Positions 18,824-28,868 of a DNA stretch of 64,000 nucleotides are shown one piece after another. Origin of the DNA: an uncultured Alphaproteobacteria bacterium (lineage in GTDB: Bacteria; Pseudomonadota; Alphaproteobacteria; Geminicoccales; Geminicoccaceae); the NCBI GenBank assembly GCA_937926445.1, contig CALBAK010000046.1, positions 1-64,000 on the forward strand, in the 5' to 3' direction. How positions within the stretch are numbered: the first letter of the stretch is position 1; every line of letters starts with the position of its first letter. Below the pieces are notes generated by a model. The model did no database searches. It had not been told where the DNA came from and was given only the letters and a program-made list of their open reading frames with translations. The translations under genes were made by a program, and so were the position numbers.

Positions 18824-20010
18824 GCGGCAGAACACCGCCTGCGGAGGATCCCGTTCTCGGCCCCGTCCTACTCCCAGCGGTGGCCCAGCTCGTCTCCCGG
18901 GGTTCGCTCCACTACGCCTTCGCCCTGGTGATCGGCCCGCTCGAGCTGAACTCGGCTGGTCGCTGACCGAGCTCACGGATGCTCCGCCCCCGGGGCTTCC
19001 AACCACGGCCGCGGCCCCGCCCCTGGCCGGTCGAGCGATTGACCGGTTCGGTGGTCGGCTGCCGATGAACGGAGGCTCGCTCGGCGCCACGCTCCTGTTG
19101 CTCGCCTGGGCCGCGGTCTACCGCCTCCAGCTCTTCTGTTTCGTGTAGATAGGCTTCGGCGCGACCACGTCGTTCGTCCTCTACGACGCGATCTTCGCGC
19201 TACTCGCCCGAGCGCCGGTTGCGACCTACCGGCGGGCGGTCACGGTCGCCACACTCGTGGCCCGCTTCGCGAGCACCGTCTTCTTTGCCGTGGTGCACAT
19301 CGCGATCGAGGCGCTCGGCTGGTGCGGTGCGCTCGTCCTCTCGGCTTTCCTCGACCTCGCGATCTCCGGTTCCGTTCACATTCTCGTGCCGCCCCGGCTC
19401 CGCCGGGCAGGGCGGCGAGCCGCCGAGGCGCTCGCGCCGGCGCCCACGACCGTGTGCGAGACGGCACGCGGCCCGGCCTTCTGGGGCATTCTCGTGGCCG
19501 TGTTTGCGGACGCGACGTTGTTCTGTAGAATTGTGTCCACATCGTGCCGAATTCTCCTGGGACGCGGCTTCGCGCTCGAGACGATCGTGACGGTGGCCGC
19601 CCTGGTCGGGCCCGTACAGGCCGGGGTACGGCTTCTGTGTCTGCCTCGAGAGCAGGCTCTCGTTGCGCGGGTCGGCGCCGATCGCGGCCGCCCTCTCGGT
19701 CCCGGGTATGGTGGCACTCGCCCGAGCCGAGCCCGGCTCAATCCTCTTCCGGCTCTTCCCGTTCGACGACGCCGGCGACGGTACGACGACGATCGTCCGG
19801 GCCGTCGCGATCGCCGAGCTCGTGAGCCACGTCTGCCTCGGCACCGTGAACGGTTCGATCGCGCCGCCGCCCCTTGCCGGAACGGCCCTGGTGCCCGTCG
19901 CCGCCGCCCGGCTCCAAGGGGGGGGGTCTCCGGCCATTGCGGCGCCGTGCCGGCCGTGCTCTTCCTGCCGGCCCTCGCGAGCCTCGCGGGGCTGGCCCGG
20001 ACGGCCTCTC
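18820..20010 (+). pseudogene. MFS transporter remnant with several frameshifts
   Basis: Begins with GTG in a GTGA overlap with the end of the EamA remnant, so the two were probably one operon. Fragments of a 12-helix MFS carrier appear in shifting frames: VSRGSLHYAFALVIGPL, then ELGWSLTEL (shift near 18945), PLAGRAIDRFGGRL, FV stop (TAG at 19156-19158), GFGATTSFVLYDAIFALLAR, VTVATLVARFASTVFFAVVH, GRGFALETIVTVAALVGPVQ, TTIVRAVAIAELVSHVCLGT, and after a run of nine G (19918-19926) GAVPAVLFLPALASLAGLAR. It is the most decayed gene of the window. Boundaries are approximate. Confidence 0.8.
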
Positions 20011-20169
20011 GACCGTGCTCTTGCCGATCGACCGGGGTGAGCGGCACGTGGCCGCCCACCCCGGTTCCCGCAGCAGATCCGATCCAAAGCGTCACGCGCC
20101 AGGAATCTGAATTGCCGGACCGACCCATCACCGTGCATCAATGCTGCGCGTATTACACGGATAGCGGCT

Positions 20170-20197
20170 GCCGCCTGTGATCGGCGTCACAGGCGGC
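20170..20197 (+). terminator. perfect 11-bp hairpin downstream of the transporter remnants
   Basis: GCCGCCTGTGA (20170-20180) and TCACAGGCGGC (20187-20197) pair over 11 of 11 bases with a 6-base loop. No T-run follows. It probably ended the former EamA-MFS operon, but could also sit in the leader of the acetyltransferase gene that starts at 20240. Confidence 0.5.
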
Positions 20198-20239
20198 CGG
20201 GGCTGTCCGGCTCGACCGACCCGGCGAGGGGGGTGGGGC

Positions 20240-21415
20240 ATGGACCTCGAGGATCTCGTAGAGGTCGAGGAGCCGGCGGATGTCCACCGGCACCACATGC
20301 CGTGGCGTCTCGAGGTCGAGATCGGCCCGGCGCCCGCACCGGACGCTCTCGAGGCGGAGTGGCGTGCCTTGCTCGACCGCTCGAACGCCTCCTTCTTCCT
20401 CTCCTGGCCCTGGATCGGAACCTGGCTCGCGCGCGCAAGGGTGCCCGTGCGCCTCGCCCGCATTGCGCGAGAGGGCGAGACCGTGGGCCTCGCCCTTCTC
20501 GGCGTGAGCGGGCCGCGCCTCGCTCCGTTCGGAGCCCGCACCCATCACTTGCACGCCACCGGCGATGCCGACGCCGACCGCATCGCGATCGAATACAACG
20601 ACGTACTCGCCGTGCGGGGCCACGAAGGCGCCGTCCGGATCACGCTCCTCGAGCGATTGCTCTCGGGTCCGTGGCGGGAACGGGCGCGGGCGGTTCGCCT
20701 GCCCATGGTCGACCCGGTCGTCGAGGCGGCCGCCGCCTCGGCCGGGTTCCACACACGCCGCCGCGCGGAGAGCCGCTGTGCGATCGTCGACCTAGAGGCC
20801 ATCCGGCTCTGGGGTGACGGCTATCTCGGCCGCCTGAGCGCGGGAACCCGCGCCCAGATCCGCCGGGCGGCCCGGCTCTACGGCGAGCGGGGGCCGCTGC
20901 GGATCGAGGCCGCGGGCTGCCTGGCCGAGGCCGCGGCCTGGCTCGAGCCGCTCGCAACCCTGCACGAGGCGCGGTTCCGAGCGAAGAAGGGTCACGGGGC
21001 TTTCGCCGTCCCCGGCTTCCTGCACTTCCATCGCGAGCTGTTGGCCCGCGCCTGGCCGGAAGGAACGGTCGAGCTTCTCCGCGTGCGAGCCGGCGAGACG
21101 GTGATCGGCTATTTGTACAATTTTCTCTGGCGCGGCTGGGTCGGCTATTACACGAGCGGCTTCGTCTACGAAGTCGACAACCGGCTCAAGCCGGGCCTCG
21201 TCGCGCATTGCCTCGCCATCGAGCGCTACTTGGCTTCGGGCGCCCGGATCTACGACTTCATGGCGGGGGAGAGCCGCTACAAAACGAGTCTCGCCGAGCC
21301 CGGGCCCGTCCTCGTCGACCTCGTAGTCGAGCCGGACGACCTGCTCGCTCGACTGACCGCGGCGGCACGCCACCTGCGCGAGCGGTTCCGTCGGCGAGCG
21401 GCGGGTTCCTCCTGA
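20240..21415 (+). CDS. GNAT-fold acetyltransferase (Acetyltransf_6, BioF2-like)
   Basis: A 391-residue protein of the Acetyltransf_6 / BioF2-like group (PF13480), which in polysaccharide clusters (CelD/BcsL-type) is annotated as N-acyltransferase. Recognisable blocks are FFLSWPWIGTWLARARVPVR near the N-terminus, LSAGTRAQIRRAARLYGERG in the middle and ARIYDFMAGESRYKTSLAEP near the C-terminus, the last being the most diagnostic. Start ATG at 20240 follows GAGGGGGGTGGGG. No exopolysaccharide genes are adjacent, so the acceptor is unknown. Possible alternative start at MPWRLEVEI, 19 codons later. Confidence 0.82.
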   Translation: MDLEDLVEVEEPADVHRHHMPWRLEVEIGPAPAPDALEAEWRALLDRSNASFFLSWPWIGTWLARARVPVRLARIAREGETVGLALLGVSGPRLAPFGARTHHLHATGDADADRIAIEYNDVLAVRGHEGAVRITLLERLLSGPWRERARAVRLPMVDPVVEAAAASAGFHTRRRAESRCAIVDLEAIRLWGDGYLGRLSAGTRAQIRRAARLYGERGPLRIEAAGCLAEAAAWLEPLATLHEARFRAKKGHGAFAVPGFLHFHRELLARAWPEGTVELLRVRAGETVIGYLYNFLWRGWVGYYTSGFVYEVDNRLKPGLVAHCLAIERYLASGARIYDFMAGESRYKTSLAEPGPVLVDLVVEPDDLLARLTAAARHLRERFRRRAAGSS

Positions 21416-22588
<1,173 letters not shown>

Positions 22589-22589
22589 G

Positions 22590-22904
22590 ATGCCGAAGAT
22601 CCGGGTGATCGATCGCCACGGCGAGCTGCACGAGCTCGAGGCTCCGGTCGGCTGGTCGGTCATGGAGGCGATCCGCGAGGCGAGGCTGCCGATCGAGGCG
22701 GCGTGCGGCGGCTGTTGCGCGTGTGCCACCTGTCACGTCTACGTCGATCCGGCCTGGCTGGCTCGACTCGAGCCGCCGCACGCCGACGAAACGATGATGC
22801 TCGACGAGGCGCTCCAGGTGCGGGACGAATCGCGTCTCTCCTGTCAGATCAAGATCACCCCGGAGCTCGACGGCCTCACCGTAACGCTCGCCCCGGAGTT
22901 CTAG
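22590..22904 (+). CDS. 2Fe-2S ferredoxin, adrenodoxin type
   Basis: A 104-residue ferredoxin with the ligand set Cys39, Cys45, Cys48 (in AACGGCCACATCHVYVD) and Cys85 (in SRLSCQIKI), the C-x5-C-x2-C...C pattern of adrenodoxin/putidaredoxin types. Two extra Cys (42, 43) lie inside the loop. The family segments PHADETMMLDEALQVRDESR and ELDGLTVTLAPEF are present. Such ferredoxins feed iron-sulfur assembly or cytochrome P450. It directly follows its reductase, and its TAG stop overlaps the opposing fliJ stop in the palindrome CTAG. Confidence 0.93.
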   Translation: MPKIRVIDRHGELHELEAPVGWSVMEAIREARLPIEAACGGCCACATCHVYVDPAWLARLEPPHADETMMLDEALQVRDESRLSCQIKITPELDGLTVTLAPEF

Positions 22905-23335
22905 GTCCCCGCTTCCTCGCTCCGGCAGTGGCGCAGGACCGCGAGCTCGTCGAGCTCCTTGCGGGCCCGGATCTCGACGGACGCCCGCCACTCCGCCTCC
23001 GCCCGGTCGAGAAGCACCTCCTGGCGCCGCTTGGCTGCCCGCTGGGCTCCCAAAGCCGCCATCGCCTGCTCGCGCCGGGCCGAGAGCTCCTCGATCTCGC
23101 GGGCGAGCGCGCGATCGCGCGCCCGGGCCGCTGCGAGCCAGGTTCCGAGCGGACCGGGGCCGCCGGGCAAGGCCCATCCGGCTGCCATTTGCGCGTGGCC
23201 GGAGCGGCGCAGGTGCTCTTGCTCTTCGCGCAGCGCGGCGAGCCGGGCTTCGAGGGCCAGAAGTTCGCGCCGCCGGCGGTCGAGCTCCTCTTGTTCGAGG
23301 CGAACGAGTTTGGAGAGCAAACGGATCCTGCGCAT
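22901..23335 (-). CDS. fliJ: flagellar export protein FliJ
   Basis: A 144-residue coiled-coil protein beginning MRRIRLLSKLVRLEQEELDR, with long Glu/Arg/Ala-rich helices to the end (EIEELSARREQAMAALGAQR, EVLLDRAEAEWRASVEIRAR). Size and helical pattern match FliJ, the central stalk and chaperone-escort factor of the flagellar type III export ATPase. It lies 32 bases downstream of fliI on the same strand, the usual order. Sequence conservation in this family is weak, so the call rests on size, coil pattern and context. Confidence 0.85.
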   Translation of the reverse strand: MRRIRLLSKLVRLEQEELDRRRRELLALEARLAALREEQEHLRRSGHAQMAAGWALPGGPGPLGTWLAAARARDRALAREIEELSARREQAMAALGAQRAAKRRQEVLLDRAEAEWRASVEIRARKELDELAVLRHCRSEEAGT

Positions 23336-23367
23336 GTTCGACCCTCGGCTTCGCAGCGAGGACGGCC

Positions 23368-24825
23368 TCAGCGGCCCACGGACGGCGGAGTGCTCAGGAT
23401 ACGAGCCAGCGCCGCGAAGGGCGATTCGGACCCGATCTCGTCGTCCGGCGCCTGGGCGAGGAGGGCCTCGAGGGCCGGGCGCACGCGGATCGCTTCGTCC
23501 AGCTCGGGATCGCTGCCCGGCCGATAGGCACCGAGCCGGACGAGTTCGGCCATCTCGGACCAGCGGGCGAGGAGCGCACGGGCGCGAGCGATCAGGGCGC
23601 GCTCGTCGGGCGTGTAGCATGCCGGGGCCACGCGTGACACGCTCTTGAGCACGTCCACGGCCGGGAACCGACCCCCTTCCGCGATCCGCCGGTCGAGCAC
23701 CACGTGCCCGTCCAGAATGCCGCGCACCGCGTCGGCGATCGGCTCGTTCGTGTCGTCGCCTTCCACGAGCACGGAGATCAGCGCCGTGACGCTTCCCCGC
23801 GAGGCGCCCGGCCCGGCCCGCTCGAGCAGCCGCGGGAGCTCGGCGAACACTCCGGGCGGGTACCCCTTCGTCGTCGGGGGTTCGCCGGCGGCCAGATAGA
23901 TCTCGCGCAGCGCGAGCGCGAACCGGGTGACGCTGTCGATCAGCAAAAGAACAGAGAGGCCTTGATCGCGCAGCGCCTCGGCCACGGTCACGGCGAGATA
24001 GGCGGCGCGCCGGCGCATCATGGCCGGCTGGTCGGAGGTCGCGACGACGACGGTGCTGCGTGCCCGCCCCTCCGGTCCGAGCGTGTGTTCGAGGAGCTCG
24101 TTGAGCTCGCGACCGCGCTCGCCCACGAGCGCGATCACGAGGGCTTGGGCACTCGTCCGCCGTGCGATCATCGCGAGCATGGTGGACTTTCCGACCCCGG
24201 ACCCCGCGAAGATGCCGAGCCGCTGGCCCTCCCTGCACGGCACAAACAGATCCAGGGCCTTGACCCCGAGCGACAGGCGCGGTCCGAGGAGGGAGCGGCG
24301 CTGCGCCTCGAGGGCACGCGCGAGAACGGGGTAGGGCCGGCTGCCGGCGGGCAGCGGCCCGCGCCCGTCGAGCGGTGCGCCGAGCGCATCGACGACCCGC
24401 CCGAGCCAACGCACGTCCGGGGCGATGGTCGGCAAATCCGGCTCGAGCGCGACCCGCGATCGGAAGCCGATCCCGGTCGGCTCCTCGTAGGGCAGTAGCC
24501 GGACCCCGTCGGGGCCGAACCCCACCACCTCGGCGAGGATGGACCCCGTCGGGTCGAACGGTCGCACCGCTTCCGCCGGCGCCGGGCCGGTGCGCTCGAT
24601 CCGCACGGCATCGCCGATCCCGATCCGGCCAAGGATCCCCTCGGCGCGGATCAGCGTCCCCGAGCAGCTCGCCACCCGACCACCGATCCGGGGCCTCACG
24701 AGGCGCCGCAGTTCGGCGCGGAGTCGATCGAGCGGAACCGAGAGGAGGACTTCCGAAGCGCTTCCCTCGATGTCATCACAACTCTTGCGAGTGTATGTTG
24801 TGCGTTTGTCGCTATCTGGTTGCAA
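23368..24825 (-). CDS. fliI: flagellum-specific ATP synthase / export ATPase FliI
   Basis: ATPase that energises unfolding and export of flagellar subunits at the inner membrane. The Walker A is GIFAGSGVGKSTMLAMIARR, Walker B is LSVLLLIDSVTRFALALREI, and YPPGVFAELPRLLERAG is diagnostic for type III ATPases. The frame is open to a GTG at 24906 (512 residues). No ATG is present, and a TTG at 24823-24825 with GGGAG upstream gives 485 residues, nearer the usual 430-460, so I prefer it with doubt. It is divergent from ctrA over a short palindrome-rich region, which fits CtrA control of flagellar genes. Confidence 0.93.
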   Translation of the reverse strand: MQPDSDKRTTYTRKSCDDIEGSASEVLLSVPLDRLRAELRRLVRPRIGGRVASCSGTLIRAEGILGRIGIGDAVRIERTGPAPAEAVRPFDPTGSILAEVVGFGPDGVRLLPYEEPTGIGFRSRVALEPDLPTIAPDVRWLGRVVDALGAPLDGRGPLPAGSRPYPVLARALEAQRRSLLGPRLSLGVKALDLFVPCREGQRLGIFAGSGVGKSTMLAMIARRTSAQALVIALVGERGRELNELLEHTLGPEGRARSTVVVATSDQPAMMRRRAAYLAVTVAEALRDQGLSVLLLIDSVTRFALALREIYLAAGEPPTTKGYPPGVFAELPRLLERAGPGASRGSVTALISVLVEGDDTNEPIADAVRGILDGHVVLDRRIAEGGRFPAVDVLKSVSRVAPACYTPDERALIARARALLARWSEMAELVRLGAYRPGSDPELDEAIRVRPALEALLAQAPDDEIGSESPFAALARILSTPPSVGR

Positions 24826-24862
24826 GCAATGCTCTCCCTCGGTTGCATGCGGGCGAGGCCGA

Positions 24863-24886
24863 TACCCGGTGATGCACGACCGGGTA
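24863..24886. promoter_or_regulatory. 8-8-8 inverted repeat in the fliI-ctrA spacer
   Basis: TACCCGGT (24863-24870) and ACCGGGTA (24879-24886) are perfect inverted copies separated by 8 bases. Spacing of centres is 16 bases, which would put both arms roughly one and a half helical turns apart. It could be an operator for a dimeric regulator of fliI or ctrA. Confidence 0.45.
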
Positions 24887-24912
24887 CGCCACGGAGAAAA
24901 CCACACGACCCG

Positions 24913-24942
24913 CTAACGAAAGCTTAAGGATCGGGACCTTAA
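24913..24942. promoter_or_regulatory. candidate CtrA sites upstream of ctrA
   Basis: On the minus strand TTAA-GCTTTCG-TTAG (24913-24927) matches the CtrA consensus TTAA-N7-TTAA with one change. A second TTAA half-site at 24939-24942 lies in the palindrome CTTAAGG-N7-CCTTAAGG. Autoregulation of ctrA and control of fliIJ by CtrA are known in the class; the sites here are inferred. Confidence 0.55.
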
Positions 24943-24981
24943 GGTTACGTGCGGGTCGCGTCGGGCAGGAAAGGAAGAGCG

Positions 24982-25716
24982 ATGCGTGCGCTCGTGATCG
25001 AGGACGATCCGGTTTCCACCAAGCTGATCGAGACCGCGCTACGGAGCGAGAACATCGTGTTCGAGCCGACCGAGCGCGGCGAGGAGGGGATCGAGCTCGC
25101 CAAACTGTACGACTTCGACATCATCGTGCTCGATCTCAGTCTGCCCGACATCGACGGCTACGAGGTCGTCCGTCGTCTGCGGGCGACTCGGGTCCGGACA
25201 CCCGTCCTGATCCTTTCCGGCCGCTCCGATCCGCTGGACAAGGTCAAGGGCCTCACCACCGGCGCCGACGATTTCCTGACGAAGCCCTTCAACAAGATGG
25301 AGCTCGTCGCCCGGATCCAGGCGATCGTCCGGCGCTCCAAGGGGCACTCCGAATCGATCATCCGCACGGGCAAGATGGTCGTCAACATGGACGCCCGATC
25401 GGTCGAGATCGATGGCCGCAGACTTCACGTCACTGGCAAGGAATACAGCATTCTCGAGCTGTTGTCGCTCCGTAAGGGCACCACGCTCACCAAGGAAATG
25501 TTTCTCGACCACCTGTACGGCGGAATCGACGAGCCCGAGCTCAAGATCATCGACGTGTTCATCTGTAAGCTCCGCAAGAAGATCGCGGCGCTCACCGGCG
25601 GCGATCACTACATCGAAACGGTCTGGGGCCGGGGCTATGTCCTCAAGGACCCCGACGGCGCACCGGCGGAGGTGCCCGCTGGGCCCGAGGTCGGAGAGCA
25701 GCGGGCGGTCGCCTGA
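24982..25716 (+). CDS. ctrA: cell-cycle response regulator CtrA
   Basis: A 244-residue OmpR-type response regulator nearly identical in plan to Caulobacter CtrA. Receiver: acidic pocket Glu7-Asp8-Asp9, phospho-acceptor Asp51 ([20 protein letters not shown]) and KPF lysine in [13 protein letters not shown]. The DNA-binding domain includes [40 protein letters not shown] and [11 protein letters not shown]. CtrA controls cell-cycle, motility and, in some species, gene transfer agent genes. The ATG at 24982 follows AGGAAAGGAAG. Candidate CtrA boxes lie 40-70 bases upstream, and the divergent neighbours are flagellar. Confidence 0.97.
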   Translation: MRALVIEDDPVSTKLIETALRSENIVFEPTERGEEGIELAKLYDFDIIVLDLSLPDIDGYEVVRRLRATRVRTPVLILSGRSDPLDKVKGLTTGADDFLTKPFNKMELVARIQAIVRRSKGHSESIIRTGKMVVNMDARSVEIDGRRLHVTGKEYSILELLSLRKGTTLTKEMFLDHLYGGIDEPELKIIDVFICKLRKKIAALTGGDHYIETVWGRGYVLKDPDGAPAEVPAGPEVGEQRAVA

Positions 25717-25747
25717 GCGAACGCCCGATACCAACCGAGAGCTCGCC

Positions 25748-26725
25748 CTAAGGAAGGAGCAAGGTGGAACCCGTGGTCGCCCGGCCTTCGAGAGCCCGAT
25801 GGGCCGCGGCCGCCTCGGCGATCGGGAAGCGTTGGTTGATCTCGATCCGGACCGCGCCACGCCGCACCACGTCGAACAGGTCGTTCGCGCAGGCGAGGAG
25901 CTGCTCGCGGGTCGCCGTATAGGTCACGAGCGTGGGTCGGGTCACGTAGAGCGATCCCTTTGCCGCGAGGATGCCGAGGTTCACACCCTCGACCAGCCCG
26001 CTGGCATTGCCGAAACTCACGAGCAGCCCGCGCGGCTTCAGGCAGTCGAGGGAAGTCATGAAGGTGCTCTTGCCCACACCGTCGTAGACTACCGGCACGC
26101 CGACACCCTTCGTGATCTCCTTCACTCGCGCGACGACGTCCTCACGGTCGTAGAGGATCACGTGGTCGCAGCCGTGCGCGCGGGCGAGCGCCGCCTTCTC
26201 CGGGCTGCCGACCGTCCCGATGACGGTCGCACCCAGGTGCTTCGCCCACTGGCAGGCGATCAGCCCGACCCCCCCGGCGGCGGCGTGAATCAACACCGTG
26301 TCGCCCGGGCAGACCACGTAGGTCTGTCGCAACAGATACTGGGCGGTCATCCCCTTGAGCATCATGGCCGCCGCCGTGGCCGTGTCGATCTCGTCTGGCA
26401 GCGGCACCAGCAGGCGAGCGGCGATGATCCGATGCGTCGTGTAGCTGCCGGGCCCCGCCGCATACGCGACCCGCTGGCCCGGCGTTACTTCGGCGACCCC
26501 CTCGCCCACCGCCTCGACCACGCCCGCCGCCTCGTTGCCGAGTACGAAGGGCAGTCCCCCAGGAGGTGGATAGAGGCCGGTCCGGAAATAGGTGTCGATG
26601 TAGTTGACGCCGATCGCCTCCTGGCGGACCAGGGCCTCGCCGGGCCCGGGGCGGCCCGGTTCGAAGCTGTCCAGCTCGAGGACCTCGGGACCGCCGTGGC
26701 GACGAACCAGGATCCGCAGGCCCAT
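25748..26725 (-). CDS. NADPH:quinone oxidoreductase (zeta-crystallin type)
   Basis: A 325-residue zinc-free medium-chain dehydrogenase/reductase: VLELDSFEPGRPGPGEALVR, EAIGVNYIDTYFRTGLYPPP, LPFVLGNEAAGVVEAVGEGV, and the NADPH motif AAAGGVGLIACQWAKHLGAT. The structural-zinc cysteines of alcohol dehydrogenases are absent, as in QOR proteins that reduce quinones by NADPH. The start MGLRILVRRHGGPEVLEL has GGGGAGGAAAGG upstream. It follows the DUF255 gene on the same strand after a 29-base gap and may be cotranscribed. Confidence 0.92.
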   Translation of the reverse strand: MGLRILVRRHGGPEVLELDSFEPGRPGPGEALVRQEAIGVNYIDTYFRTGLYPPPGGLPFVLGNEAAGVVEAVGEGVAEVTPGQRVAYAAGPGSYTTHRIIAARLLVPLPDEIDTATAAAMMLKGMTAQYLLRQTYVVCPGDTVLIHAAAGGVGLIACQWAKHLGATVIGTVGSPEKAALARAHGCDHVILYDREDVVARVKEITKGVGVPVVYDGVGKSTFMTSLDCLKPRGLLVSFGNASGLVEGVNLGILAAKGSLYVTRPTLVTYTATREQLLACANDLFDVVRRGAVRIEINQRFPIAEAAAAHRALEGRATTGSTLLLP

Positions 26726-26754
26726 CCTTTCCTCCCCTTCCGATGCTCGGCAGT

Positions 26755-28776
26755 TCAAACGAGGCGGCGCCGGGCTTGCCGCAGCCGGTCGGCAAGATCG
26801 GCCGCAGAGACGGCGGGCGCAAGGCAGGTCGTGCCGACACAGACATGCGCGAGCACGCCCTGTTCACCCCTCGCGTCCGGCGCCACCGGATGGCCGGGAG
26901 GCAGGGGCCGATCGGGCGTGCGGACGGTCAGCACCCGTCCCGGTATCGCCGTGCGGCCCACGACCTCGAGCAGGGTCGCGAGCTCGGGCGCGCCCTCGGG
27001 GCCGGAGAGCAAGACCCGGATCGACCGCTCGAGGAGGAGTGCCGCCGAAAGAAGGGTCGCGTGCGCGAAGGGATGACGCCGGGCTTCGCCCCCGTTCGCG
27101 GCGAGGATGGCCTCGGCCCGCTCCCGATGGCGCGGCTCGCCGGTCAGGGCGTGCAGCCGTGCCGATTCGAGCGCGATGGTCCCGAGGGCCGCCGGGGTCG
27201 GCCCGTCGCTCGCGCTTCGCGGACGCACCGGCAGGTCCGGATCGGGCTCGGCGAGGAACCAGGATCCCGACCCGTCGGCGAAGGTCGCAGCGGCGCGATC
27301 GAGCCAAGCCTCCGCCCGTCGCACGAGTTCCGGGTCGCCGCTGGCCTCGTGGAGCGCGAGGGCCGCGCGTGTCATCTGGGCGTAGTCGTCGAGATAGGCC
27401 CGCCGCGTGCGCTGCCCGGCACGCGTGGCGTGGAAAAGGCGGTCGCCTTCGCCGAGCTTTTCACACAGGGTCCGGAACACTTCCCGGGCGAGTTCGATCC
27501 ACGCCTCCTTCGCGAACCGGAGGCCGCAGCGGGCGAGGGCCGCCACGGCGAGGCCGTTCCAGTCGGCGAGCACTTTGTCGTCGCGAGCTGGGCGTGGGCG
27601 CCGGGCGCGCGCCTCGCGCAGGATCGCCCGGCAGCGGGCGAGCCGAGCCTCGGTCTCGGGGTCGGCGAGGCCCGGCTCGTGCAGTCGGTTCAGGATGTTG
27701 CGATGCTCGAAGTTGCCGCTTCGGGTGACCCCGTAGGCGAGCTCGAAGAGCGGCGCCTCGGCGCCGAGCAGCGCGCGGATCTCTGCCTGGTCCCAGAGAT
27801 AATAACGTCCCTCCTCGCCCTCGCTGTCGGCATCGAGGGAGGCCGCGAACGCTCCCTCGACCATCATCTCGGAGCGGAGCCAGTCGATCGTCTCGGCGAT
27901 GCGCGCGGCGAACAGCGGATCACCGCTCATCGCCCAGGCCTCGCCCAGGAGCTCGAGGAGCTGGGCGTTGTCGTACAGCATCTTCTCGAAATGTGGCACG
28001 AGCCAGAAGGCGTCGACGCTGTAGCGTGCGAAGCCACCTCCCAAGTGGTCGTAGATGCCACCCTGGCAGATCCGGCGGAGTGTGTGAACGAGGCGTGCGC
28101 GAAGCCGCTCGTCCTCGGTGATCAGGGCGACCTGGACGAGAAAGGCGAGCGCAGGTGCTTGCGGAAACTTGGGTGCGCCCGCGAAGCCGCCGTGCACGGG
28201 GTCGAGCTCCTCGCCGATCGTCCGGCCCGCCTCGAGGGCGAAGGCGGCGTCGGGTGGTGCTCCCGGCTTCGGCTCGGCGAGGCCGCGCAGCGCGCGGGCG
28301 AGCGAGGCGCGGCTGGCCTCGATGCGGCCCCGTTCGTCACGCCACACCTTGGCGACCTGCTCGAGGACCTGCTTGAAGGACGGGCGACCCCAGCGCGGCT
28401 CCGGCGGGAAGTAGGTGCCGCCCCAGAACGGCGTTCCGTCGGGTGCGAGGAACATGGTGAGCGGCCAGCCGCCCTGCTCACCAAGCAGAGCCAGGGCCTG
28501 CTGATAGACGACGTCGAGGTCGGGCCGCTCCTCTCGATCGACCTTCACGTTCACGAACCAGCGGTTCATGAGCGCCGCGGTCTCCGGATCCTCGAAGCTC
28601 TCGTGGGCCATGACATGGCACCAGTGGCATGCGGCGTAGCCGATCGAGAGCAGGATCGGCCGGTCCGTCGCCCGCGCGACGGCGAAAGCTTCCGGTCCCC
28701 ATTCCCGCCAATCGACGGGATTGTCACGATGCTGTCGAAGGTAGGGACTGAGCGCCCCGGCCAGGGCGTTCGCCAT
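26755..28776 (-). CDS. thioredoxin-domain protein of the DUF255/YyaL family
   Basis: A 673-residue protein. Residues 1-160 are the DUF255 thioredoxin-like domain (LSPYLRQHRDNPVDWREWGP, then the CHWC active-site motif in SIGYAACHWCHVMAHESFED). The rest is an alpha/alpha six-hairpin domain (GGIYDHLGGGFARYSVDAFW, VPHFEKMLYDNAQLLELLGE, DDKVLADWNGLAVAALARCG), as in N-acylglucosamine epimerase-like folds. It has no signal peptide. The family is widespread but its reaction is not established. Start ATG at 28776 follows GGGAGGG. Confidence 0.92.
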   Translation of the reverse strand: MANALAGALSPYLRQHRDNPVDWREWGPEAFAVARATDRPILLSIGYAACHWCHVMAHESFEDPETAALMNRWFVNVKVDREERPDLDVVYQQALALLGEQGGWPLTMFLAPDGTPFWGGTYFPPEPRWGRPSFKQVLEQVAKVWRDERGRIEASRASLARALRGLAEPKPGAPPDAAFALEAGRTIGEELDPVHGGFAGAPKFPQAPALAFLVQVALITEDERLRARLVHTLRRICQGGIYDHLGGGFARYSVDAFWLVPHFEKMLYDNAQLLELLGEAWAMSGDPLFAARIAETIDWLRSEMMVEGAFAASLDADSEGEEGRYYLWDQAEIRALLGAEAPLFELAYGVTRSGNFEHRNILNRLHEPGLADPETEARLARCRAILREARARRPRPARDDKVLADWNGLAVAALARCGLRFAKEAWIELAREVFRTLCEKLGEGDRLFHATRAGQRTRRAYLDDYAQMTRAALALHEASGDPELVRRAEAWLDRAAATFADGSGSWFLAEPDPDLPVRPRSASDGPTPAALGTIALESARLHALTGEPRHRERAEAILAANGGEARRHPFAHATLLSAALLLERSIRVLLSGPEGAPELATLLEVVGRTAIPGRVLTVRTPDRPLPPGHPVAPDARGEQGVLAHVCVGTTCLAPAVSAADLADRLRQARRRLV

Positions 28777-28868
28777 GACGGCCCTCCCGATATCGCGCAC
28801 GCCCCTGACGCGAGCGCTCGCGGCTCTTATAGTGGTGCCGCGGAAGGGGCGAAGCCAGCGGGGCCGAG

